Source of the DNA: Corynebacterium yonathiae
GTDB taxonomy: Bacteria; Actinomycetota; Actinomycetes; Mycobacteriales; Mycobacteriaceae
Reading direction: 5' to 3'
Length of the DNA: 64,000 bases
Assembly: GCF_022288805.1 (NCBI RefSeq)
Contig: NZ_JAKOPM010000001.1
Span: 62,001-126,000 of the forward strand
Both the position numbers and the translations under genes were made by a program. The first letter of the stretch is position 1. Each line of letters begins with the position of its first letter. This document shows positions 10,965 to 20,932 of this stretch, in pieces. The notes under the pieces are model-generated. The model was not told the DNA's origin. It made no database searches and was given only the letters and a program-made list of their open reading frames with translations.

Positions 10965-11764
10965 GCACGATCCCACGCCGAAACAACCTAAAGACTGACA
11001 GCCGCGACAGAGAGGCCACTCGCACCATGGGCGCCAGCCGAGACTTCACCACCGGAATCGATAACGGAGCCCCGACTGCGCTACGCGAGCGTCCTAGTAC
11101 CAAACGCGCCCCGAGTCGCACTCGGGTGCCGCACCGTAGCACCAAGCGTCTAGGCTCAAAGCAGGTCGTTAGCTTCCGTGGTCGTCAGCTACAGCCGCAG
11201 ACGAAAAAGAACGGACTCTTTACCCGTCTGGCTGTTATTGTTTTTACGCTGCTCATTGCCGGCGTTGTCCTAGCAATGTGGCTGTCTGGCCTGTCTACCA
11301 AACAAACCTTTGCCATTCAGCAGCTCACCGTGCAGGATTCCCAACTGGATAACCAGATTGAGACTCTCAACCGCGATGCCGAGAACCTCAGCTCCTCTGC
11401 GGATATCGCACGCCGCGCGGATGAAATGGGCATGGCCATTCCCAAGCAGCCGGGAATTGCGGAAGTCGGCGCCGATGGAAAGATCGTCGACAAGCGCGAA
11501 GGCACCCCGGAGACGGAAAAGCTCATTGACGTCAATGGCGAGCCAATCCGTCCGGGCCAGGCATCGAGTGACCCGAAGGATACTGAGGGAATGTCGGACT
11601 CTTTGAATGCGGTGCCGCAAGGCCAGCAGCGCACCAGTCGCGGTGGCGACGCAGGGGACCGAAACTCGAGTCGTGAGGCGGACAATGCGGATGCGGGTGC
11701 CGCTCAGGACAATGCGCGCCCCAACCTTCCCGCGCGTGCGCCATATGCCAGCCGCGCCGAGTAG
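10961..11764 (+). CDS. ftsL: Cell-division protein FtsL-like, single-pass membrane
   Basis: Septal scaffold component assigned by position between rsmH and ftsI and by architecture: a long basic cytoplasmic N-terminus (about 86 residues), one membrane helix near residues 89–109, then a coiled coil ([30 protein letters not shown]) with the FtsL-like ending [15 protein letters not shown] low-complexity acidic tail of about 100 residues follows. FtsL partners FtsQ and activates FtsW/FtsI. At 267 residues it is much longer than the roughly 100–120-residue FtsL of other phyla, mainly through the N- and C-terminal extensions. It overlaps rsmH by 4 bp. Confidence 0.85.
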   Translation: MSTIPRRNNLKTDSRDREATRTMGASRDFTTGIDNGAPTALRERPSTKRAPSRTRVPHRSTKRLGSKQVVSFRGRQLQPQTKKNGLFTRLAVIVFTLLIAGVVLAMWLSGLSTKQTFAIQQLTVQDSQLDNQIETLNRDAENLSSSADIARRADEMGMAIPKQPGIAEVGADGKIVDKREGTPETEKLIDVNGEPIRPGQASSDPKDTEGMSDSLNAVPQGQQRTSRGGDAGDRNSSREADNADAGAAQDNARPNLPARAPYASRAE

Positions 11765-11781
11765 CTAAGGAAGAATATTCG

Positions 11782-11830
11782 GTGAAAATGCTGATGCTCG
11801 TGCGTGGTGGCGCGGGCATTCTCACTTTTG
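11782..11830 (+). terminator. Terminator-like hairpin between ftsL and ftsI
   Basis: GTGAAAATGC (from 11782) pairs with GCATTCTCAC (ending 11825) with one mismatch. Additional GC pairs form inside, and TTTT follows. It lies in the 126-bp ftsL–ftsI gap and could be a partial terminator or attenuator, implying a separate ftsI promoter. Confidence 0.5.
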
Positions 11831-11890
11831 TAGGGCACAATCAATACACGCAAGAAAATGTGGCGGAAATAGGGAAGGTGACATTGGACT

Positions 11891-13831
11891 GTGACTACGC
11901 CAAGTAAGGCTAGGCGCCGCCCGCGCCGCTCTACCAGCTCCACGGTGCCGCAAAAGAAAATGATGCGCAAACGTCTGCGCATCATCGTATCCGTGGTGCT
12001 TGTAGCAATGGTTGTCCTCGCCGGCCGCTTGGCTTGGGTGCAGCTTGTTTGGGGCCCAGATCTTTCCGCCAAGGCAGTAACCCAGCGCGAACGTGTCTAT
12101 ATTGAGCCAGCCCGCAGGGGAGAGATTCTAGACCGCGATGGCCAGCGCTTGGCGTATACGATGAAGTCTCGCTCCTTGACTGTTTCTCCTACCCGCCTGC
12201 GCGATGAGCTGAAGGATAAGGCCGAAATCGAGGCCCAGAATGATGGCTCGACAGAGGGCATGGATGACAAGAAGCTTGACAGCTTTCTCACCAAGAAAAT
12301 GGAAGATACCCTCAAAGACATGTCTGAGGGGATCCCTAAGATGATTGAGGATTCCGGAGCCTCCACCTCCAAGGTGGAAAAGGACGACATTTTAAATAAG
12401 TTGAAGGCCGATACCCAGTACGAGGTGCTGGTGCGCAACGTCGATCCGGATGTAGCCGTAGAGATTGCCAATAAGTATCACGGCGTGGCTGCAGACCGCC
12501 AAGACATCCGCCAATATCCCAACGGTGCTATTGGTGAAAACGTCGTAGGCAAGGTGTCAATGGACGGCCACGGCCAGTTCGGATTCGAAGCTGCCCGCGA
12601 TACGGAACTGACCGGCATCGATGGTCAGTCCACTGAGGATGTTTCTGCTGATGGGCAGGTTATTCCGGGCACCCTGCGAGACGTTGTTGATACCGTTGAC
12701 GGCCGTGATGTCACCCTTACTTTGGACTTAGACCTGCAGACCTACGTGCAGCAGAAGCTGGAAAAGGCGAAGACCAATTCCAAGGCCTCTGGCGCAGAAG
12801 CTGTGGTCCTCGATGCCGCAACCGGACAAGTCCTCGCCATGGCCAATACCGACACCGTGGATCCCAATAAAAATATTGAGGATCAGCTCGATGAGGGCAA
12901 AGACTTTGAAAACCGCAGCGTCTCCCACCCATATGAGCCAGGCTCAGTGGCCAAGGTAGTTACCGCGGCTGCTGCCTTGCAGGAGGGCGTAACCACCCCG
13001 GACGAGGTACACCAAGTTCCGGGGTCCATCGATATGGCCGGCGTGACGGTTAATGACGCCTGGGAACACGGCACCGAGCCATATACCACCACCGGTATTT
13101 TTGGTAAGTCCTCCAACGTGGGCACCTTGATGATTGCCGATAAGCTGGGCCAGGAAAAGTACGCGGACTACCTGCAGAAATTTGGTTTGGGCAACACCAC
13201 CGGCGTGGAGCTGCCAAACGAGTCGGCCGGCAGCATCCCAGATTTGGAGCAATGGTCCGGCGGTACTTTTGCCAACCTGCCCATTGGTCAGGGCCAGTCC
13301 TGGACTACTTTGCAGATGGCGAGCGTCTATCAAGCCTTGGCCAATGGTGGCGAGCGCATCGAGCCGCGTATCGTTGACTCGGTGAAGGGACCAGATGGCA
13401 AGGAAGAAAAGCTAGAGGATCCGGAAAAGACACAGGTGGTAAGCCCGGAGACCGCTAAGACCACGGTGGATATGTTTCGTGCCGTCTTCCAAGATGATGA
13501 TGCCGGCCTGCAAAATGGCACGGCTGCCAATGCGCAGATCAAGGGCTATCAGCTTTCCGGCAAGACCGGTACAGCTCAGAAGGTTGATCCGGATACCGGG
13601 GCGTATTCGAATTCCGCTTATTGGATTACCTTCGCTGGCATCGCCCCGGCTGATGATCCGCGCTTTGTCGTTGCCGTCATGTTGGATGAGCCGAAGTCCG
13701 GCGTGGAGGACAATGGGGGTGGCGGCCAATCGGCAGCCCCGATTTTCCGAGACATCGCCTCTTGGCTGCTGAACCGAGACAATATTCCGACTTCGAAACC
13801 AGCGCCGCGGTTGACCCTGCGGGCACAATAG
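11891..13831 (+). CDS. ftsI: Septal peptidoglycan transpeptidase FtsI (PBP class B)
   Basis: DD-transpeptidase that cross-links septal peptidoglycan; penicillin target. The 646-residue protein has a basic cytoplasmic start, a membrane anchor at about residues 30–50, the RGEILDRDG pedestal motif, and a transpeptidase domain with S352-VAK (catalytic Ser), SSN at 407–409 and KTG at 558–560. The GTG start gives MTTPSKARRRPRR, the usual basic N-terminus. It is followed 9 bp later by murE. FtsI works with FtsW, encoded downstream. The linker at about residues 105–170 is rich in Asp/Lys and looks non-conserved. Confidence 0.96.
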   Translation: MTTPSKARRRPRRSTSSTVPQKKMMRKRLRIIVSVVLVAMVVLAGRLAWVQLVWGPDLSAKAVTQRERVYIEPARRGEILDRDGQRLAYTMKSRSLTVSPTRLRDELKDKAEIEAQNDGSTEGMDDKKLDSFLTKKMEDTLKDMSEGIPKMIEDSGASTSKVEKDDILNKLKADTQYEVLVRNVDPDVAVEIANKYHGVAADRQDIRQYPNGAIGENVVGKVSMDGHGQFGFEAARDTELTGIDGQSTEDVSADGQVIPGTLRDVVDTVDGRDVTLTLDLDLQTYVQQKLEKAKTNSKASGAEAVVLDAATGQVLAMANTDTVDPNKNIEDQLDEGKDFENRSVSHPYEPGSVAKVVTAAAALQEGVTTPDEVHQVPGSIDMAGVTVNDAWEHGTEPYTTTGIFGKSSNVGTLMIADKLGQEKYADYLQKFGLGNTTGVELPNESAGSIPDLEQWSGGTFANLPIGQGQSWTTLQMASVYQALANGGERIEPRIVDSVKGPDGKEEKLEDPEKTQVVSPETAKTTVDMFRAVFQDDDAGLQNGTAANAQIKGYQLSGKTGTAQKVDPDTGAYSNSAYWITFAGIAPADDPRFVVAVMLDEPKSGVEDNGGGGQSAAPIFRDIASWLLNRDNIPTSKPAPRLTLRAQ

Positions 13832-13840
13832 GAGCTTAGT

Positions 13841-15376
13841 ATGACCGTTTCTTTGGATACTCTCGCCCAGCTTTCTGGCGGGCGCATCATTGGTGATGCC
13901 TCCGTGGAAGTCTCCGCATGCGGGCTGGATTCTTCCCGGTTGCCGGAAGGCGCCCTCTTTGCGGCTTTGCCGGGCACGCGGGTACACGGAGCGCAATTCG
14001 CCCGTGATACCCAGGCCGCGGCCGTGCTTACCGACGCCGCCGGGCTCGACCTGCTTCTCGAGGCCAAGGAAACCCGTCCCATCCTGGTGGTAGAAGACAC
14101 TCGGGCCGTGCTGGGCCCGATCTCCGCGGAGATTTATGGCCACCCCACCCGCGACCTGACGGTCATCGGTGTGACCGGCACTTCGGGCAAGACCACGACG
14201 AGCTACCTGCTCGAGGCCGGGCTATTGCATGCCGGACATTCCGTGGGCCTTATCGGAACCACCGGCACTCGTATTAACCGCACCCCGGTGCCTACCTCGC
14301 TGACGACTCCCGAGGCACCGACCCTGCAAGAGCTATTCGCACGCATGAAAAACGAGGGCGTTACCCACGTTGTCATGGAGGTGTCCTCGCATGCGCTGGA
14401 GTTGGGACGCGTGCGCGGAACTCGGTTTGCTGTAGGCGGGTTTACTAACTTAAGCCAGGACCATCTGGACTTTCACCCCACTATGGAGGACTACTTCCAG
14501 GCCAAGGCGAAGCTTTTTGCCGGGGAGCAGGCCGCCGAGCGTGCAGTTATCTGCATCGATGATGAGTGGGGCGAGCGCATGCGCGGCGTCGCCAAAAGCG
14601 CCGGTCATTCCGTGACCACGGTGGCCACTCAGGGGACTGCAGCCACGATTTCCGCACACCAAACCGCTACCGAAGCCACCGGCGCCCAAGAGGTAGCCTT
14701 GAACTACGACGGTGCCGATTTCACCTTCCGGCTGCCGCTGCCTGGCGAGTTCAATATCGCCAATGCTTGCTTAGCATTGGGCATGGCCGCAGCTATAGGA
14801 GAGGATCCGGCGGAGTTCCTCTCAGGTGTAGAAAAGGTCGCCGTTCCCGGCCGTATGGAGCGTATTGACCGGGGCCAAGACTTTGTGGCCGTGGTGGACT
14901 ACGCCCATAAGCCAGCAGCCATCGCCGCGGTGCTCGACACCCTGCGCGGCCAGCTAGAGGGGACCAAGGGCCGGGTCGGCATCGTCGTCGGCGCCGGCGG
15001 TGACCGTGATAGCTCCAAACGTCCCATCATGGGCGCAGCCGCAGCCGGCCGCGCTGACCTCACAGTGGTTACCGATGACAATCCGCGCTCAGAAGATCCC
15101 GCCGCTATTCGCGCTGCGGTCATGGAGGGCGCTCGTAAAGCTGCTCCGCAGGGCGATATCCGCGAGGTAGGCTCTCGTGCCCGTGCCATCGATGAGGTCG
15201 TCGATTGGGCTGGGCCGGGGGATGCCGTCATCGTCGTCGGCAAAGGCCACGAAGTGGGGCAGCTTATTAACGGAAAGACCTTGCACTTTGATGACCGCGA
15301 GGAGATGGCCCGCGCCATCGAGGAAAAGCTGGCCGGAAACTTGCACCGCGATAGCCTTGGGGATGCGAAGGAGTAG
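13841..15376 (+). CDS. murE: UDP-MurNAc-L-Ala-D-Glu : meso-diaminopimelate ligase MurE
   Basis: Cytoplasmic ATP-dependent ligase that adds the third residue of the peptidoglycan stem. The 511-residue protein carries the P-loop GVTGTSGKTTTSYL, the central VMEVSSHAL, the carbamylated-Lys region (YFQAKAKLF), YAHKPAAI, and DNPRSEDP. The DNPR tetrapeptide is the known marker of meso-diaminopimelate specificity rather than L-lysine, in agreement with Corynebacterium cell walls. It is separated from murF by two bases, so the pair is translationally coupled. Confidence 0.97.
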   Translation: MTVSLDTLAQLSGGRIIGDASVEVSACGLDSSRLPEGALFAALPGTRVHGAQFARDTQAAAVLTDAAGLDLLLEAKETRPILVVEDTRAVLGPISAEIYGHPTRDLTVIGVTGTSGKTTTSYLLEAGLLHAGHSVGLIGTTGTRINRTPVPTSLTTPEAPTLQELFARMKNEGVTHVVMEVSSHALELGRVRGTRFAVGGFTNLSQDHLDFHPTMEDYFQAKAKLFAGEQAAERAVICIDDEWGERMRGVAKSAGHSVTTVATQGTAATISAHQTATEATGAQEVALNYDGADFTFRLPLPGEFNIANACLALGMAAAIGEDPAEFLSGVEKVAVPGRMERIDRGQDFVAVVDYAHKPAAIAAVLDTLRGQLEGTKGRVGIVVGAGGDRDSSKRPIMGAAAAGRADLTVVTDDNPRSEDPAAIRAAVMEGARKAAPQGDIREVGSRARAIDEVVDWAGPGDAVIVVGKGHEVGQLINGKTLHFDDREEMARAIEEKLAGNLHRDSLGDAKE

Positions 15377-15378
15377 AC

Positions 15379-16908
15379 ATGATTCCACTTTCTCTTGCCG
15401 ATATAGCCGAGATCACCGGCGGCAGCCTTGATTGCGTGGCCGACCCGGACCAGCGCGTTACCGGGGTTATCGAGTTTGATTCCCGCAAGGTGACTAAGGG
15501 AGGGCTCTTCCTTGCCCTTCCCGGCGCCCGCGTGGATGGCCATGATTTTGCAGAAAAGGCTATCGAACAAGGCGCTGTAGCGGTGCTGGCTGCGCGGCCG
15601 GTGGGAGTTCCGGCGGTCGTCGTCAAGCCCCAGGGCCGCATTACTGGCGATGCTGCCAACGCGGATATCTATGCCCATGACGAGGATGGCTCTGCCGCCG
15701 CGGTGGTGCAGGCGCTATCCGATATCGCGCGGGAAGTTACCCGCCGCCTGACCGCCGAACAAGGCCTAGATATCGTCGGGGTGACGGGCTCAGCCGGAAA
15801 AACCTCCACCAAGGACCTGCTGGCCACAATTTTCCGCGCAGAGGGTGATACCGTCGCCCCTCCTGGCTCTTTCAATAATGAGGTGGGCCTGCCATACACA
15901 GCGCTGCGCTGCGATGAACACACCCGTTTCCTCGTTGCTGAAATGTCGGCCCGCGGCATCGGCCATATCCGCCACTTGACCACCATTACCGCTCCCACCG
16001 TCGGCATTGTACTCAACGTCGGCACCGCTCACCTGGGCGAGTTCGGCTCGCGCGAAAACATTGCCAAAGCCAAAGGCGAGCTGGTGGAGGCCCTGCCTTC
16101 GGCCGCCGAAGGCGGCGTCGCAGTACTCAATGCCGATGATCCCTTCGTCGCGGGCATGGCACCGCGCACCTCGGCCAGGGTGGTGTACTACTCGGCTACT
16201 ACGCCTCCGGCTTCCGACGCCCAGTACTACGCCAGCGATATCCAGCTCGATGATGTAGCCCGCCCCTCATTTGTGCTGCATGCGCCGGGGACTGACCCGC
16301 TTCCGGTAAAACTGCAGGTTTTTGGCAAGCACCAAGTCTCTAACGCCCTAGCAGCAGCCGCGGCAGCCATTGAATCAGGGATGGCTCCGCAGGTGGTGGC
16401 CAATGCGCTTTCCGGCCATCAGAATGCCTCGGAACACCGCATGGACGTGCGCACCCGTCGCGATGGCGTTACCACCATCGATGACTCGTATAACGCCAAC
16501 CCCGATTCCATGCACGCGGCGATTGCCGCGCTGGCCTATACCTCAGCCGCCCGTCCCGACGCGCGCGCCATCGCCGTACTCGGGGAAATGGGCGAGCTCG
16601 GCGGCGAAGCGGTAGCAGCTCACCGCGCATTGGGTGAGGTCCTTTCCAAGTACCACGTTGAGCACCTCGTGGCCGTGGGAGAGAACGAGAATATGAGGGC
16701 CATGGCCGAGGCCGCACAGGCGCGGGGTATAAATACTACTATCAGCCCGGATGTTGACGCCGCCGCGGCGGCGGTGGAAGACATCCTTAGGGCAGCGCCT
16801 GCCGGCATCGAAGATTGGGCAGGGCGCGAAGCCAAAGATGTAGTCCTCATCAAGTCGTCGAATGCCCAGCGCCTGTGGCGCGTGGCAGAACAGCTCAATC
16901 GCCGTTAG
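15379..16908 (+). CDS. murF: UDP-MurNAc-tripeptide : D-alanyl-D-alanine ligase MurF
   Basis: Adds D-Ala-D-Ala to complete the cytoplasmic pentapeptide precursor. The 509-residue protein has the small N-terminal substrate domain (EFDSRKVTKGGLFLALPGARVDGHDF), the ATP-binding GVTGSAGKTSTKDLL, the MurF-typical FNNEVGLPYTAL, and YNANPDSMHAAI with ALGEV nearby. No D-Ala-D-Ala ligase gene is in this window. The ATG at 15379 has GAAGGAGTAG overlapping the end of murE. A 30-bp gap to mraY contains AAGGAGAAAG. Confidence 0.97.
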   Translation: MIPLSLADIAEITGGSLDCVADPDQRVTGVIEFDSRKVTKGGLFLALPGARVDGHDFAEKAIEQGAVAVLAARPVGVPAVVVKPQGRITGDAANADIYAHDEDGSAAAVVQALSDIAREVTRRLTAEQGLDIVGVTGSAGKTSTKDLLATIFRAEGDTVAPPGSFNNEVGLPYTALRCDEHTRFLVAEMSARGIGHIRHLTTITAPTVGIVLNVGTAHLGEFGSRENIAKAKGELVEALPSAAEGGVAVLNADDPFVAGMAPRTSARVVYYSATTPPASDAQYYASDIQLDDVARPSFVLHAPGTDPLPVKLQVFGKHQVSNALAAAAAAIESGMAPQVVANALSGHQNASEHRMDVRTRRDGVTTIDDSYNANPDSMHAAIAALAYTSAARPDARAIAVLGEMGELGGEAVAAHRALGEVLSKYHVEHLVAVGENENMRAMAEAAQARGINTTISPDVDAAAAAVEDILRAAPAGIEDWAGREAKDVVLIKSSNAQRLWRVAEQLNRR

Positions 16909-16938
16909 TCCTCAGTACAAGGAGAAAGACCTCTAGCA

Positions 16939-18045
16939 ATGACTCAGATCATTATCGCGGGTATCCTCAGCTTCCTCGTCGCGATCTTTACCACTCCCAT
17001 GTTGGTCCGCTACTTTTCTGGCGTGGGCAAGGGGCAGGAAATTCGCGAGGACGGGCCGCAGTTGCACCTGCGCAAGCGCGGCACCCCCACCATGGGCGGA
17101 CTGGCGATTTTGCTCGCCATCACTGTGGCCTACCTCGTGGTGGGCATCTACGCCCGCCTGACCGGCAATGGTGGTTTTAGCCCCTCCGGTCTCTTGGTCT
17201 ACTTCCTTACCATGGGCCTCGGTGGCCTGGGCTTTGCCGATGACTTCATTAAGCTTTTCAAAAAGCGCAACCTTGGCTTGAATAAGACTGCCAAGCTGGT
17301 CGGCCAGTTGGCCGTCGCGCTTATCTTTGGCATTTTGGCGCTACAGTTCCCAGATGCACATGGCTTGACCCCAGCTTCGACCAATCTTTCCTTCGTCCGC
17401 GATTTTGACACCTTTGATATCGCTGTGGGCAGCGCAGTCATTGGCACCATCGTCTTTTTGGTCTTTCTCTATCTGCTCATTGCTGCGTGGTCGAACGCGG
17501 TAAACCTCACCGACGGCCTCGACGGCCTGGCCGCCGGCACCACCGCGATGGTCATGGGCGCCTACGCACTCATTTCCTTCTGGCAGTTCCGCAACTCTTG
17601 CGCCGTGTCGCCTGCGGCGGGGTGCTATGAGGTCCGTGACCCTCTCGATCTCGCTGTGCTGGCTGCAGCTGGCTTGGGCGGGTGCTTGGGCTTTTTGTGG
17701 TGGAACGCCGCACCGGCGAAGATCTTTATGGGTGATACTGGCTCGCTCGCCCTGGGCGGCCTCGTGGCCGGCCTGTCCGTGACCACTCGCACGGAGCTGC
17801 TCATGATTATCATCGGCGCCATCTTTGTTATTGAGACGGTCTCCGTAGTTATCCAGATCATCGTCTTCCGCAGCACCGGCAAGCGCTTTTTCCGCATGGC
17901 GCCCATCCACCACCACTTTGAAAACGGTGGCTGGGCAGAAACCGCCGTGGTTACCCGCTTCTGGTTGCTTAGCGCCATGGCCGCTATTGCCGGCGTATGC
18001 ATCTTTTACGGTGACTGGTTGTCCGCGGTCGGCTTTAGTTCTTAA
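16939..18045 (+). CDS. mraY: Phospho-N-acetylmuramoyl-pentapeptide transferase MraY
   Basis: Integral membrane enzyme that transfers phospho-MurNAc-pentapeptide to decaprenyl phosphate, giving lipid I. The 368-residue protein has about ten membrane helices. Conserved loops are [31 protein letters not shown] (Asp pair), [24 protein letters not shown] and [10 protein letters not shown], which are catalytic and nucleotide-binding signatures. Start ATG 16939 has an AAGGAGAAAG site. Target family of several nucleoside antibiotics. Sits between murF and murD as in most bacteria. Confidence 0.97.
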   Translation: MTQIIIAGILSFLVAIFTTPMLVRYFSGVGKGQEIREDGPQLHLRKRGTPTMGGLAILLAITVAYLVVGIYARLTGNGGFSPSGLLVYFLTMGLGGLGFADDFIKLFKKRNLGLNKTAKLVGQLAVALIFGILALQFPDAHGLTPASTNLSFVRDFDTFDIAVGSAVIGTIVFLVFLYLLIAAWSNAVNLTDGLDGLAAGTTAMVMGAYALISFWQFRNSCAVSPAAGCYEVRDPLDLAVLAAAGLGGCLGFLWWNAAPAKIFMGDTGSLALGGLVAGLSVTTRTELLMIIIGAIFVIETVSVVIQIIVFRSTGKRFFRMAPIHHHFENGGWAETAVVTRFWLLSAMAAIAGVCIFYGDWLSAVGFSS

Positions 18046-18086
18046 GACTCACGCCTTCTAGCTTTATCGAGGAAAGAGGAAAATAG

Positions 18087-19493
18087 ATGACCGAGTTGCC
18101 AGCCTCGTTGCGCGGGCGCGTGCTCGTGGCTGGGGCGGGAGTATCCGGGCGCGGTTGCGTCGCTATGCTCACCAGCCTCGGCGTGGATACGACCGTGGCA
18201 GATTCCAACCAAGCCGCTCTAGAGGCGTTAGCGGAGGACTACGGCGTAGCTACGCTTCCCGTTGACTCCGCCGCCCAGAGTGAGTTTGACCTCGTGGTTA
18301 CCTCGCCCGGCTGGCGCCCTGACTCGCCTTTATTGCTTGCCTTTCAGAACGCTGGGGTAGAGGTGATCGGCGATGTGGAGCTGGCCTATCGCTTGGACCG
18401 ATCCGGCGTCTTCGGTGCGCCGCGCACCTGGCTGGTGGTCACCGGAACCAATGGCAAGACCACCACGACTGGCATGCTGGCAAAAATCATGCAGGCCGAT
18501 GCCGCGCGCACCGGCAAGCGCGCCCTGGCGGTAGGCAATATTGGCGTTTCGCTTTTCGACGCCCTCACGGCCACCCCTCGCGTTGACGTCCTTTGCGCCG
18601 AGCTTTCCTCTTTTCAGCTGCACTGGTCTAGCCAGTTGCGCCCGGATGTAGGCGTGCTGTTGAACTTGGCCGAGGATCATTTAGATTGGCACGGCTCGTT
18701 CGACGCCTATGCGCAGGACAAAGCCAAGGTCCTCGGCGGCCAGGCCGCCGTCGTGGGCAAAGACGATGCCGCAGCGGTGGGCTACGCCGCAGGCACCGCA
18801 GACCTGTACGGCTTTACCGCCGCCGAGCCCGCGCAGGGCGAAGTTGGCGTGAGTGCCGGCCGCCTCATCTCCCGACTCACCCAGGAGCGTGAGGACCTCG
18901 CCTCCGCTGAAGGCATCGAGCCTGCCGGGTTGGCTGGTGTCTTGGACGCTGCGGCCGCGGCGAGCGTCGCGCGTCTCGCGGGCGCGACCCCGCAGTCCAT
19001 AGCACAGGGGCTGGCAGCGTACACCGTCGCCGGACACCGCGGCGCGGTAGTGCATGAGCATGCCGGCATTACCTTCATCGATAATTCCAAGGCCACCAAC
19101 CCACACGCGGCGGATGCGGCACTCAAGGGACTCAACTCCGTCGTATGGGTTGCCGGTGGGCAATTGAAAGGCGCGGAGGTAGACGGGCTCGTCGCCAAGC
19201 ACGCCGCCCAGATCAAAGCCGCGGTGGTCATGGGCGTGGATAGGGAAGAGATTGCCCACGCCCTAGCCGAGCATGCACCACATGCGCCTGTAGACGTCAT
19301 TGAAAGTAGTGAGCCGTCCGCGGCCATGAACGCTGCGGTGCGGGCTGCACTGCAACACGCCGAAGCCGGGGATACCGTTCTTTTGGCGCCGGCTGCGGCA
19401 TCGTTGGATATGTATACCGGCATGGCTCAACGCGGTGATTTCTTCGCCGCGGCCGCGCGGGAGCTTACCCCGCAAATAGAGCTAGAGAATTAA
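18087..19493 (+). CDS. murD: UDP-MurNAc-L-alanine : D-glutamate ligase MurD
   Basis: Adds D-glutamate as the second stem residue. The 468-residue protein has the Rossmann-like N-terminal domain (VLVAGAGVSGRG), the P-loop VVTGTNGKTTTTGML, ELSSFQLHW, NLAEDHLDWHG and the C-terminal IDNSKATNPHAADAAL, all MurD signatures. AGGAAAGAGG lies before the ATG. The middle region (about residues 215–300) is Ala-rich. It is followed 15 bp later by ftsW, with GGATCAGGAG between. Confidence 0.97.
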   Translation: MTELPASLRGRVLVAGAGVSGRGCVAMLTSLGVDTTVADSNQAALEALAEDYGVATLPVDSAAQSEFDLVVTSPGWRPDSPLLLAFQNAGVEVIGDVELAYRLDRSGVFGAPRTWLVVTGTNGKTTTTGMLAKIMQADAARTGKRALAVGNIGVSLFDALTATPRVDVLCAELSSFQLHWSSQLRPDVGVLLNLAEDHLDWHGSFDAYAQDKAKVLGGQAAVVGKDDAAAVGYAAGTADLYGFTAAEPAQGEVGVSAGRLISRLTQEREDLASAEGIEPAGLAGVLDAAAAASVARLAGATPQSIAQGLAAYTVAGHRGAVVHEHAGITFIDNSKATNPHAADAALKGLNSVVWVAGGQLKGAEVDGLVAKHAAQIKAAVVMGVDREEIAHALAEHAPHAPVDVIESSEPSAAMNAAVRAALQHAEAGDTVLLAPAAASLDMYTGMAQRGDFFAAAARELTPQIELEN

Positions 19494-19508
19494 GGATCAG
19501 GAGAACAC

Positions 19509-20909
19509 ATGACGGCAACCTCCCAGCAGCGCCCGCGCTCCAAGAGCTTCGGCGATCGCGTTCGCGAGCTGCGCGAGCAAGCCCGCCAGCAGGCCGGCCT
19601 GGATTACCAGCTGTTGCGCTTTATTATCTTCTTTCTCGTGGGCATCGGCGTGCTCATGGTCTTTTCCTCCTCTATGGCTACCTCCTTGACCGAGGACGGC
19701 GGCGTATGGAACCAGGCATTGCGGCAGTGTGTGATGGTCTTTTTAGGCCTCGTTGCCTTCTGGTTCGGCCTTAAGGTCTCGCCGCATACCCTGCGCAAAT
19801 GCGTGCCGTGGATTGTGGGTCTCTCCATTATTTTGCTCATCGCCGTGTTGATCCCTGGTGTAGGCACCGGCCGCGAAGAGGTAGGTTCGCAGTCCTGGAT
19901 TTACCTTGGCCCATTCTCCCTGCAGCCTTCGGAGCTTGCGCGCGTCGCCGTAGGCATGTTCGGCGCAACCGTGTTGGCGGATAAAGAGCACAAATCCATG
20001 AAGATTACCGATCCCTTCATGATGTACTCCCTCATTGCCGGCGTGATGTTCTTGCTCATCGTTTGGCAGGGCGACTTGGGTATGGCTTTGTCCTTCGCTC
20101 TTGTGGTGGTCTTTACTCTCATTTTCGCGGGCGTCGACTGGCGAGTCCCGGCGACCATCGGCGTCGCAGCGGTGGGCGGCTTGGCATTTATCTTCCTCTC
20201 CGGCGGTTTCCGTTCCAACCGCTTCCACACTTATTTTGATGCCTTGGTGGGCAATATCTCCGATACCCAGGGCACGGGTTTCCAGTCCTATCAGGGCTTT
20301 CTCTCGCTCGCCGACGGCGGCTTCTGGGGCGTAGGCATCGGCCAATCCCGTGCCAAGTGGTTCTACCTGCCGGAGGCGAAGAATGACTTTATTTTCGCCA
20401 TCGTGGGTGAGGAACTTGGCTGGTGGGGCGGCGCGCTCGTTATCGTGCTGTTTGCCGCCTTGGGTTATGTGGGCCTGCGCACCGCTATGCGCGCGCAGAA
20501 CCAGTTTCAATCTCTGCTGGCCGCTACGCTTACCATCGGTGTGGTCACGCAAGCCTTCGTTAATATTGGCTACGTCGTTGGCCTGCTGCCGGTGACCGGT
20601 ATTCAGCTGCCCATGATCTCCGCCGGCGGTACTGCGGCGATCATCACCATTGGTTCGATGGGCATCCTATGTAACGTGGCGCGGCACGAGCCGATGCAGA
20701 TTTCCGCCATGCAGAACTTTGGGCGACCGCTCTTCGACCGCCTCCTTTTCATCGGTGAGCCGCAGCCGCTGCCCAAGCAGAAAAAGAAGCAGCAGGGCCG
20801 CCATGCTCGCCCGCAGCAGCCACGGTCCCGCGCGCGTGAAGAGCGTTTCGGCCGTTCCGTAACTGGAAGCGGCCGCCGCTATCCGCGCGCCGAGCGCCGC
20901 TATCGCTAG
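19509..20909 (+). CDS. ftsW: Septal peptidoglycan polymerase FtsW (SEDS family)
   Basis: Lipid II polymerase of the SEDS family that works with FtsI at the septum. The 466-residue protein has ten predicted membrane helices starting near residue 36. SEDS motifs include QSWIYLGPFSLQPSELARVA, WQGDLGMALSF, YFDALVGNISDTQGTGFQSYQGFLSLADGGFWGVGIGQS and MISAGGTAAI. The soluble C-terminal tail of about 60 residues is very rich in Arg/Lys/Gln; in corynebacteria and mycobacteria this tail is thought to contact FtsZ. The basic N-terminal segment (about 35 residues) is also cytoplasmic. Confidence 0.96.
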   Translation: MTATSQQRPRSKSFGDRVRELREQARQQAGLDYQLLRFIIFFLVGIGVLMVFSSSMATSLTEDGGVWNQALRQCVMVFLGLVAFWFGLKVSPHTLRKCVPWIVGLSIILLIAVLIPGVGTGREEVGSQSWIYLGPFSLQPSELARVAVGMFGATVLADKEHKSMKITDPFMMYSLIAGVMFLLIVWQGDLGMALSFALVVVFTLIFAGVDWRVPATIGVAAVGGLAFIFLSGGFRSNRFHTYFDALVGNISDTQGTGFQSYQGFLSLADGGFWGVGIGQSRAKWFYLPEAKNDFIFAIVGEELGWWGGALVIVLFAALGYVGLRTAMRAQNQFQSLLAATLTIGVVTQAFVNIGYVVGLLPVTGIQLPMISAGGTAAIITIGSMGILCNVARHEPMQISAMQNFGRPLFDRLLFIGEPQPLPKQKKKQQGRHARPQQPRSRAREERFGRSVTGSGRRYPRAERRYR

Positions 20910-20932
20910 GGGGCGCTGGTAGCCTTTAGGCT

